A DNA stretch of 64,000 nt. Origin: Meandrina meandrites (Eukaryota; Cnidaria; Anthozoa; Scleractinia; Meandrinidae). Below are positions 40,201 to 52,200 of the stretch, piece by piece (positions within the stretch are counted from its first letter, which is position 1; every line of letters begins with the position of its first letter). Location of the stretch: assembly GCA_963693305.1 (NCBI GenBank), contig OY855913.1, positions 208,501-272,500 of the forward strand. Direction: 5' to 3'. A program made the translations under genes and the position numbers. The notes beneath the pieces are model-generated. The model saw nothing but the letters and a program-made list of their open reading frames with translations. It was not told where the DNA came from and did no database searches.

Positions 40201-43200
40201 GACAATGCTTTCCTACTAAAGTCTTGCTTATTCGTCGATCTGGTGTGTTTCTTTTCGCTGTGCCTACGAGTTGCTGTGTTTCTGAATGCCACGAGAAGTG
40301 ATAGAAGTGTTCACTGTTTGCCTCTAAGGGAAAAAGTGGATCAATGCAATTCGTTGAGACGAAAGAAAGGAGTTCACGATCGCCGCGGGAACTATTGAGG
40401 TTTGTTCGCTACATTTCAAGTCAGAAGATCTTAGAAAATTCGTTTAAATGACAAGCTTATGTGGTGTCTGGTGGTGTTCTAGCACAAGCTACATGGCCAG
40501 TACCTTCCCCAAGGTAAAGAAAAGCTCCACTTCCAAGACATCCTCTGTCTCAAAAGAAGTTGTTCATGTCCGGCTTTGTCCGCGTCCGATCCACTTGCAC
40601 GGAATCGCACGATCAGATACTAACCAAGTGAATGAAATTCAACTGCCTCCATAGTTAAAGCTAGTGAAAACATTGAGCCAAATAAGAACCACTTGGAGCT
40701 AAATGTGATCACTTACACATTTTCTAAGATCTTCTAACCTGAAATGTAGCGAACAAACTTTATAAAAAGTTCCCGCGGCGATCGTGAACTCCTTTCTTTC
40801 GTCTCAATGAATTGCATGGATCCAGTTTTTCCCTTAGAGGCAAACAGTGAACACTTCTATCACTTCTCGTGGCATTCAGAAACACAGCAACTCGTAGGCA
40901 CAGCGAAAAGAAACACGCCAGATCAACAAATAAGCAAGACTTTTGTAGGAAAGCATTGTCAAAACAAAACACCGAAGTCTGACTAGCCTCGCTTTCATGC
41001 ACCTCGTTCCAGGCACCGACCGAGTGGTCCGCCATATTTGCATTCGGTGTATGCCATGTTTTTTTTTGCGTGCTTCTGCTTGGCATTGCTCCCAGTAGTT
41101 TATGAGAAGCAACCTTCACATGGCACTGCAAGCTCTTATTATTGATCTTGGATTATGTTGCTTCTCAGCCTGGAGTCACTGGACGACGCTGTGATAAATG
41201 TGCAGCTGGACGCTTCAATCTTGATGCTAAAAACCCTGATGGGTGCTCTGAGTGTTGGTGCAATGGTCTGTCTGACACTTGTGACAGTGGTAATAAGTAC
41301 TGGTAAGAAATGGGAAGGATTCTAAAGCTTAAAATGAAACAAAACTGACATTTCCTGTATACTACTTACATACTACATAAAACTGGAGTTGTTTTTTTTT
41401 TTCAGGTCCAAAGTTGATACCATGGACAACTGGCAATTAGAGAACAGTCCAGCAATTGTTGTTAAAATTGGGGACACCAATCTTTATGCCTCAATTAGCA
41501 GTCAAAGGGAAGAGAAAGGAAAACCAATATACTGGGTAGCACCTAAGGAATTCTTGGGGCAGAAGGTACACTTCATACAGCCTCTTTACATCTTTATAAT
41601 TGCCTGTCACAATAATGGTAGGATGAATAATGATCCTCAGGGCAGCTACAAGCCACACACATTGCAGAGGATCATATTTCTTCACTTTACACTATCCACA
41701 GTTCATCTTCTGGTACACCACTTGCCATGAGTTGTTTGTTCTCTTTCAATTTTGCCTTCACTACCATCACAAATTAATCAATCAATCAGTGATCTTCATT
41801 TTATTTAGTTGGAGTTGTCCCATTTTTGCAGTGGCTTCCCACTCCTAAATACCATTCCAGAATACCGGTATATGGGATGCAGGCTGTAAGGATTGAATGT
41901 TACAACACTTTTTGTCTAAATTAATATGTCATTCATTGCAGATTTCATCTTATGGAGGCAAACTGAGTTACACAACTCGTTATGAAGTACCACAAGGGGA
42001 AGGCTCGCCCATCTTGACAACTAAACCTGATGTTGTGATAGAGGTGCGTGGCTCATCTTGCTTTGTCTTCAAGCCTGCTGCCTAACGGGCGCCTGGTAGC
42101 CTGGGGCACCTAAGTTACGAGTGTGGGCGACTAAATTTTTGTTCAAGGAGCCTGGATGGGCGCCTTAGCATCTATTTTCCATTCTCATCTAATGACTTCA
42201 ATTTCCCGTTGTAACTTTGTTCCACTGGCGTAAGATATATCCCATTCAAAACAATAAGTGCTTCATTTCAAAACGGAAATACTAAAATTTTCCACAGTCG
42301 GGATAATTTTAGCGTATCAAATACTTAATGGGCCTTTGTAAAATTCAGCAACTTCGAAAACCATTTATTTTCAAGTGTTTAGGACTGGGACTGACTCCCA
42401 AATATGGAATGAAGAATGAATGGTATTATTACTACTACTCCACCCCCTCCCCCTTGATCGACCATGGCAACTTTTAGGCTGGGCTCCTAAAGTAATGGCT
42501 TGGGCTCCTAACTTTTGATGTTTTTTGGCCCGAAGGGCTCCTTACAAATTTCCTTAGGCAGCAGCCTTGGTCTTGTTCTTGTTTCTTACATCCTAGCACT
42601 GTTAATTGATTAATTGATATGTCAACTTGTCGTGAACGGAGAAATCCCTTAAATTTTAAAGTAACCAGGATTGGAACTTGAATTGTGTGAAATGTTGCAG
42701 TAATTTGGAGTATGGCAAGAAATTTTTTGAAATATAACGGGCGTTTATGCAATGATTTCGTGTACATCTTCTTTTGCATCTGTTCAAATGATGTTTTTGC
42801 TTAAAAGCACTGATGGTGAATGCTCTTTGTTGTTGTCGCTGAATCAGGATAAAAATGGAAAAGTGCTTCATAATAAGAGACAGCTGCAACTCACTCCAGG
42901 AAAGACATCGGCCATTGAGGTGCAATTTCTTGAGGTTAGTGGCAACAGCCTGACCTGTTCAACTGTGAGTTATTTCCTTCTCGGAGATTTGTTTATCAAA
43001 ATGTCTTGTTTATTTTTCCATCATAGTACCTGTGGCAAGATGCCAGCGGGTCAAACGTCAGCAGGGATGACCTCATGTCAGTTCTTCATGACATAACGTC
43101 TCTTAAACTGAGGGCATCTTACAGCACAGTTGTTGCAGAGGTGACAATTAATGATGTCAAGATGGATGTTGCTGTTGATGGGCCTCTTGTTGGAGCAGCA

Positions 43201-46200
43201 AGAGCCAATAGTGTTGAAGTGTGTGACTGTCCAGAACGAGCTACTGGGGCATCATGTGAGGTCAGTTAACAACTTCATTTTAATTAACAAAACCAGAATA
43301 AACCAGCCAAACACTTCAAGTGGTGTCACACTTTCAGTGAAAGGTGCTCACAGCCCAGTTTTGATGTATTAATATCTGTAAATATTTTGTTTAACAGCTG
43401 TGTGGAAAAGGATACACCAGAGCTGCCGATAACACCACATGTGTTCCTTGTAACTGTTTTGGACATTCTGATGACTGTGATGGTGAAACAGGAAAATGCA
43501 ATAATTGCCTTCACAACACCACTGGTAAGGCAATTTATTAGCCTTTGATTTTCTGCTCAATTTTCCCACAATCAATTCCTCGTATCCTGATATCTGAAGA
43601 GTAGGGGGCACTCACATCAATTTATAAAAAAGTGTGTGACACAAAGGTTCTTAAATGCATTTTTGGATAGAAAATTGAAATTTGGCATCCTTTTAAGGAA
43701 AAATACAAAGATGAAAGGGAACAAAACAGTTCTGTAAGCGGAATGTTCAAAACATTAAATGGCAAAATGATATTTAAGATAAGAGCCAGAGTTTTAAAGA
43801 AATGCACTTAAACCCGAAACAAGACGAAACTTGCTTGCGGTTAGCTTTCACTCTGGTTCGCTTGTGGTTAGCCTTAAATCGATGGTTAGGGCGGTACAGT
43901 CTATAATATTGCACCATTTTGTATTTTTAAACATGCCCTTCTTTTTTGTTTAGCTGGATGTTTACCCACTACAATTTAAGCTAATACAACAATTAAAAGA
44001 ACCTTTACCTATAAAAAATATCACACTTGGATCACGATGCCAAAAGGTACTAAAAGGAAAGACTGAGAACAAACCTAACATTATAGAGCACACAATGAGA
44101 GGAATGTAACAAGTGGGGTGCCACTTAAAATATGGCTTAAACCATCCCTTTTGTAAACTATAAACTTCATTTTAATTATTGTCCCTTTATTTTTAAGGGA
44201 CCAACATTAAATTTCTTTGACAATCTCAATGCAAAAAGGAAGAACGCAATTGTTGTTCCTTGGCACTACTGGATAAATCGATTAAAATGAAAGTTTTTTT
44301 AATCATCATATAAATAGCCCTTCGCTTTGAATAAGCCTTAAAAGACTGCATAACATCTGTCTTTATTTATCTCAGGCCTGAACTGTGAAGTCTGTGAACC
44401 TGGTTACTATGGTGATGCAACAGTGGGATCTGAACAGGACTGTGGTATATGTGAATGTCCGTTAGGGATCATGTCAAACAGCTTTGCTACAGAGTGTGCC
44501 CTTAATTCTTTCAATGATCTCTTGTGCAAGTGTCAAGAAGGTTATATTGGGCAGAGATGTGAAAGGTGTGCTGACGGTTTCTATGGTAACCCTTCTCAAC
44601 CTGGTGACTATTGTAAGAGATGTGTTTGTAGTGGTAATATTGACAACAGTGTCAATGGAAGCTGCGACACTCAGACAGGACAGTGCCTTAAATGTATCAA
44701 TGCTGCAACAGGAGACCAGTGTGAGCACTGTTTGAATGGCTACTTTGGGGATGCAGTTGTTGCAAAGAACTGTGCAAGATGTGCCTGCAGTGATTGCGGC
44801 ACTGTGACTGCAGTATGCAATCACACTACTGGGGTTTGCAAGTGCAAGCCCAATGTTATTGGAGATAGCTGTGACAGCTGTAAGGTAAATATGGATTATT
44901 GTTCAACTGTGAGGTCAATATGGTTGGATATTGGGCAAGTTCTTAGTGCATGATTACTCACAAAGACATAGTAACGGTCCATAAATAACAGAAAAAGAAA
45001 ACGAGGTCACCAATATCAAGCAACCTGGACCAAGATAGAATTTATTGTGTGGCATTTAAAGAACACCATTTTTCATGTGGGACACGGCTTGAATCTTTTA
45101 AAATTTGGTAACATCACATTTTGTCCAAATATGAGTGTACTATGTATAAACCACATTTACAAAGTCCTGCTTTCTTGAAGTCTCACTCACGAAAAAACCT
45201 TGATGTTCTTTTGTAGCCAAATACTTGGAACTTTGACAGTTGTCTTGGCTGCGAAGATTGTGCTTGTGCTCCTGCATCACTGTCTGCATCATGTGATGTT
45301 AAAACAGGTCAGTGTGACTGCCCAGAGGGTGTAACTGGAAGAAGATGTGATAGATGTAAAGCAGGCTACTTTGCTTATTCAGCTGGTGGCTGTCAACGTA
45401 AGTATCTTCATATCTTGCTAGGTTCTAGGGCAACTGGCTTGAGTTAAAAACTTGTTACATTAGCATTTAGAATTATTTCTTTTGCTGGGGTTAAGTGTTG
45501 AGGTAATGTCTTAATCACCACTTTTCCTTTTAACCTTAATTAGATGCCCAGCACTGTACTGGTCATTCTGAAGATTCACCGCACAAAACCAATGCAGACT
45601 CAAGGATACAGCTTCTTATAGGATTATTAAACTGATAAGACCTTAAGGCTGACGGGGGTCACCCTCCTACAACTCACCCTTATGCCTTGCTGTAGGTACA
45701 TCCTCAGAATTGGGTTTGCTTCCCTGTTTTAGCCTCCCCCCTCCACGCACCCATCAGCTGGAACCTTCCTTGGTTTGTTGTTATATTTCATACAGATGCA
45801 ATAAGATAAATGTGCCTTAATATGGTACACAATTTAGGTATATGAAAGTAATGAACCTTTGAAAGAAGCAACGTTATGAAACTGTTAAATTCAAAATATT
45901 AAAGATCATGTTTGGCTTGGTCTGGTTTGGCTTGTTAGTCACTTGTCTATGTATGTTTGTAAACAATATGCACATTTTCTTCTTACCTCAGCTTGCAACT
46001 GTGCAAAGGGTGAAGAAAATCTGTTTGGCTTCTGTGACATAAACACTGGACAATGCTGTAAGCCAGGAGGAAACTGTACCATCTGCCCTCAGAACTACAT
46101 TCTGACTCCTGAGGGCTGCGAATACTGTGGCGAGTGTGTGGGACGCCTCTTAAATACATCCACTAATCTGGACCGCGACCTTACACAGGCCTTGAAGTCT

Positions 46201-49200
46201 TTAGAACAAGGAACTGCAGGAATTATTGCAGAGGGTCGATTCTCAGATATAAATGAAACTCTTCAAAGGTTTGCAACAAATACTCACTGTTTTTGTTTTG
46301 TTGATGTTATCTTAAGTCTTTAATCTATGACATTACACCTATTTGCTGGCTGCTGTAAAACAGTTCCTTGATGCAAGCTATAAACTAATTTACCATGATA
46401 ACAACAATAGCAATGTTTTTTTTTACATTTTTTCTTACATTAAAAAACAATGAAAGAGGGAATATGGAATTACTCAGACATTTTAAAAAACATCAGGTCT
46501 TACAAAGTATACAGAGAGATTATACTATAGGGATTTAATGTGGACAGAGATAAACTAGAAAACAAAGAGACAACAACCTTATCACAGATTCATAGAAAAT
46601 CCAATTTTGGTCTTTCCATATATTATGTTAAAAACAAATTTCAACTTCTGAAATCCTGTGAACTCTAATATGACATTGTAGTTCAATTACAACTTGCAAC
46701 TTGCCCAGTTTCAACTTGACATGAGACAGTGGGTCCAGTTAAATATATGCTAGTTATGCAATACTTTCAAGTGGTATACTATGGAATATCCCACAAGTCA
46801 CTTGTATTTTCTCTGTTTACACACAAGCCTTTAAGTTAGTGTGTATACCAAGAAAATACAAGTGACAAGTGGGATATTTCATGGTATACCACCAGAAAGT
46901 GTTGCATAACTATATTATATCATGCCATAGGAAAAAAACGCTTACTAAATTTTGTCGGAAATAAGATTGCAGTGCACGATGGTTCTGTATTCTGATTAGC
47001 AGTATTTTCTATAGCATGATATAATAACCATACACAAGTGCGTGTATTTTACACATTGCCACTTTATTCTCATGATTGTTTCTATTCAGATTAATTCCTC
47101 CCACCAACAAATACAATACAACCATGGAAGAATTACGCCAGTTTGTAGGGGTCTCTTCTGCAGAAGGTAAGTGACAGGAAACATTGTGCTCTGTAACCCC
47201 ATCCCCCACCCCCCTCCAACTAAGGAAAAGAAAATGTGGCAGCTTTTCAGTAATGTAGATGAAAGCCAGAAGCCAGGAGATTCATGTAATGCAACCTACC
47301 TGTTGTAACATGAATTTTCCTGCCTAGATAAAGGCTGGGAAATAGAAAAACACAGAAACGGAATGACACATTGGTGAAGCAAATAGTAGAGTGATTTTTT
47401 TCTGGGATTTTCTCAGGTGCCTTCTTTAATTTAGTATGTACATTTGTCATAAAAAGTGCTAGTATCTAATCAGTTATCCTTAACAGGAATTAGGCAGTTT
47501 AGGTGGTAGTGACTCAGTCAGAATGTGTGCACACATGTTCTGTAATTTTCACATGGCCTTATGTAACAGTCTTTTTTTAATTCTTTTTAATTCCTTGTCA
47601 TTTCCTTCATTATGTTTTCTTTTGAAGCCCTCCCTGATCCCCTCGCAATATATCCATTGAATGCCAAACATGGTGGAAAAGACACTGGTCCAAATTCAAA
47701 CCGAGCAGCAAAACTTTCAAATGCACCTCCAGTGGCAGGGCCATATGGTAATTCTGATGGCTCAAGGCAGTTAAAAGGCCGACCAGACAGTTATGTTGAA
47801 ATCCCAAATGAGGGATCCCTCGACACACGCAAATCAACTTCCATTTTGGTTTGGGTTTATCATGAGAGGATGGATGGCCCTATTGTAGACTATGAGGCAA
47901 ACAAGCCAGTTAACCTTTGGTTATACAACTCAAAATACAGGCTGCAGTTAATGAATCGTGACAGAAGTCCATCCGCAGTAAATACTCTGACAAGTAGCAC
48001 AGTGTTGCCAAATGCATGGAACCATGTTGCTGCCACATATGATTATGATAGTGGCCTAGCAAAGCTTTGGGTAAATGAGAAACTGGAGGACGAAGCTAAC
48101 ATTGGTATAAACGAACTAGCTACTGACAGCATTAGTGTGTTGATGGGTAGACTGGAAGGACTACCTTTTTATTTCAAGGGCCGTGTTGCTTGCCTTCAGT
48201 TTTATGACAAAGCACTTGCACTGGAGCAGATAGATATTGCAAAACGTGCCTGTGATCCGGGTAAACATTCAAGTTTTTCTTTTTCCTAAAACACAGTAGT
48301 TAACCTTCCATATCCTCAGCTAATTCACCATTTACTTCCTGATAATGTTTGCTATGTTACCATTAACCACCTGTCAATCTACACAAGGCATAAAAGCTGT
48401 AGGATGTATACATTTCTCCTGAAAGCGAGGATTATTACATGGAATTATACAGAATTTGTTGGCCTTGGGCTGATCTGATTTTTGATTTGCTCAAGGTTTT
48501 TCCTGTTTCTTTGTCATCGTTTTTTTGTTTGATCAATAAATTGAATTCTTCTGCGCTTGAACCAAAGGATGAGAAGTGGAATGCATAACAGAAGGGGGTT
48601 GGTAGAGGGGGCTGAACATTATTTCTGTGTGGTTGAAATGCTACAATTTGCCTATCAAAAAGAAAGAAATTAATTTATGTGAATCAGAATTTATTTAAAA
48701 TATATATATTAAAAATACACCTGGGCAATGGAATGAGCTAACACAAAATATAATCAAACTATGAAACTTATTTTCTATCCTTTGAAACTGGTAGACATTT
48801 TCAATTCTATGTCCCTAAGAATATAACAAAATCTAAGGCCTCCTTAGCAAAGAAGTCACAGGGGAGGTATGGATCTAAAAGTTGAATTTGTAACTTGCGG
48901 GATGGTCAGTGTCAAAAAGTCATCACAGAACTTTATGAACAATTAAGTTAAAATTTTGTGCCAAAATATTAAAGCAGGTAAACTTTAAATGCCTGGTACT
49001 TCTTCATGCCCCTTGTTGATACTAAGAAATACTTTGATTACTGGAATATATAATATCCACTGTGGTGGCATAGGTGAAGTGTCTTACAAACAATCTGTCT
49101 AACTTTAAGTATATTTTTGCCCTTAAGCTGCTGTAAATAGCAGTTTTAATGCAACAGTTATCGCGGGTACCCTTACTGAAAGGACAGACTCTTCTGAGGA

Positions 49201-52200
49201 AGCAACAGAGGAAGTAAAACAAGTGGTCATGAAAATAACAGATAAAGCAACACAGGGCTTGGATAATGCCACGTCCACGAAAGATGAAGCTCTGGCTTTA
49301 GAGCAAGAAATCAAGGAGGCACTTAACAGAACACATGGTAAGCAGGGATTAATCTTTAAAATGAAAATTTTAGTGCATTGATCATTCCAAGCTGTGACAA
49401 GTTAAATTGTTACCATTGTGGTTTAAAATTGCGTTTTTAATATTAATTACCATGCTAATCCTTGCTGAAAAATTAGTATGACCTGCATTGCATGTGGTGC
49501 GATGGAAGTTTCTGTCACATAACAGGAAATAGATTTTAAAAAGCTCTCCAGGAAAAAAAAACAACAACTGTTGGGCACGAACCATTGCTGCTCAACTAAA
49601 TGTAGTAACAAAAATATCAATTTCAAAACATTTTCTTCTATTTCAGGCATTATAGACTTTGCTGAAAATATAGCCAAAACTCTTAAAACTGACAAAGCAA
49701 ACCAAACACTGTTGTTAGAGGAAGCTGAAGAGATCTTGAAGGAACTTGTGAATAGAAACTTTGATGCTGCGAATCTGACAATGACTAAAGAGGAGGAGCT
49801 GGTGATGGGAGCCATCGACAGAGCCAAATCAATGTTAAATGACACTGTCGGTTTGTGGAGCCAACTTAAGGAAGCTAACAAAACCTTGAATGAATTGCTT
49901 GGTAAATTTGCATCAATTCTGGATAAGACCAGCAGTGTTTTGGAAAACACCAGCCTTGCTTTGGAGACTAATACTATCAGCAAGAGCTATGACTCCCAGG
50001 TCAGTCAAAAAGCTATATTGTTCTCTTCTATTCATTGAGCAGGGAGCTAATTTGTGGACCGTGACCTAATGTGAGATCTAACATGCTGCAGGCATACTAA
50101 GAAACTGTCTATTTATTTTGCTATCAAAGTTTGAACAAACTAATTTATTTATTAATACTGTGTCTAAAGGCCTGGTCAAATGGTGTATGGTAGTTGATTA
50201 ATTTGTCCATGATACTCATGATACCTTTGTTTAAATGTCATGTGCCGTGAACCAGGGATAAAGGAAGTTATGCTTTTTATCTCTTAACTAATGAAAACAC
50301 TTTGTGGTCCTAACAAGATCACGCGTTTCAGTAAACAGTGCACATATCTGAGTATCCTACAATCTTTGAAAAAAGTCGTTGGCACACCAAACACCCATCC
50401 CTCAATGCAATGTTGGATTGCACGATCTGACCAAACTCCTTGTCCATTGCTTTACAGTTTGTAAGAAAAATAGCAGTAATCGCAGGCATTAATTTTTCAA
50501 TGCTACATAACGCTGTAAAGGGGGAGAGGGGGAGTCAAGGCTGCTGCCTAAGGAAATTTCTAAGGAGCCCTTCGGGCTCCTAACATCAAAAGTTAGGAGC
50601 CCAAGCCATTACTTTAGGAGCCCAGCCTAAAAGTTGCCATGGTCGATCCTCGGGGGAGGGGGGTGGGGTAGAAGAAAAAAAAAACTAGGGGAGGGGTCTG
50701 GGGAGCAGCCACCCCCCCCCCCCCCCCCCCCCCCCACCGTCCCCTTCCACATGCACACACATTTTATTTTGTCAGTAGAGCCTTTGTACGTGAACAGAAA
50801 CTCCTTCGGACAAGATTTTTTTCTGAAAGCTTCTGAGGGTAACCTCCCTCAAATAGTTGTGTGAGAAATTCCAGCTTTCTTACCTTGGAAGTTTATTTAA
50901 CCGAGCCTCTCCTTCGATAAAACCCTTTTTACACTGATTGGGTGACATGAACAGGAGTGTGTATATTAGAAAGTTTCTGTAGCCTTAAAATGAGTTTGAA
51001 AATCCAACCAGTATATTGTGCTGTGATGAATGTTGGATAAAGCAAGTTAAAAATGTGTAGAAGAAATAAAACAATGTTTAATAGGAGTTTTGAACATCCA
51101 AAGTTTTGAAGCAAAATCAGTGAAGCATGAAGCAGCAAAATTATTATTTCACTTTTGCACAGCAAGCTCACTAAAGAACTTGAATTATTGTTAGTTAACA
51201 GAACCAAGATTACAATTTAGCAGGTCTATTTGAAGGTTAAGGCAAAGGTAATAAAAAGTCAAAACACCTGTGTAAACACTTAATTAAATTCTGATCTTAT
51301 CTACATTTCATAATCAGTTGTCAAAAATAGACCAGAAAAACTAAGTTGTGAAAATAAAAACAGTTTCTAGGCTTATCAAATGAGTTGCTTATACAATAGA
51401 TTTTAGTAGTTTTAAAAACAATTCATGTTATTCAAACTGTTTTCAGCAAAGTTTCTAGCACATTATTATTTTCAAGAGTAATGTTCTCCTTGCACGGTTC
51501 AATAACCGAGATAAAACACGAAACAGTTCGAATGAACAAACAAACAAACTTGATCCACAAAAAGCGCTAGCTGATAAGAATGTCACAGAAAAGGCACACA
51601 TTTTCTGTTGTTATGAAATTAAGCGTTCTCAAAGGGAAAAAATAAAAGTTTGAGTTAAATAATAAGCTTAAATTACAGTAATTCGAAAGTGTAACATCAA
51701 AACATTCTGCACATTATTTTAGGCTTGTTGAAAAGGTTTTTGTATCAAGCTTTTGCAGATTAAAATTGTCATGATCAGACCTGATGCATGAATGGCCAGG
51801 AGATTGATTTCACTTTTGTATCCGTAAAATGTTTACTTCACATTCACTATAAACTCCTCCAAAACATCAACGTAGCGGACGAAACGTGAAGCAGCCCATA
51901 ATACTATTCATTCTTCATTCCATATTTGGGAGTCAGTCCCAGTCCTAAACAGTCGAAAATAATTGGTTTTCGAAGTTGCACGTATTTATACGCTAAAATT
52001 ATCTCGATTGTGGACAATTTTAGTATTTCCGCTTTGAAATGAAGCGCTTATGGTTTTAAACGGGATATATCTTACGCCAGTGGAACAAAGTTACAAGGAA
52101 ATTGAAGTCATTAGATCAGAATGGAAAATCTATGCTTAGGCGCCCATCCGGGCTCCTTGAACAAAAATTTAGTCGCCCGCACTCGTAACTTAGGCGCCCC

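Noticed and set aside
40033..40398. 121-codon frame on the plus strand, mirrored at 40760-41131 on the minus strand
   Set aside because: It is the arm of a near-identical inverted repeat, so the second copy is duplication, not independent evidence of a gene.
42752..42847. Longer open frame upstream of laminin exon 25
   Set aside because: No acceptor gives a phase that joins exon 24; the strong acceptor at 42845-42847 does.
44474..44824. 116-codon minus-strand frame
   Set aside because: Antisense shadow of the cysteine-rich laminin exon 28.
49447..49983. 178-codon minus-strand frame
   Set aside because: Antisense shadow of coiled-coil exon 34, rich in Ser/Leu as expected for the complement.
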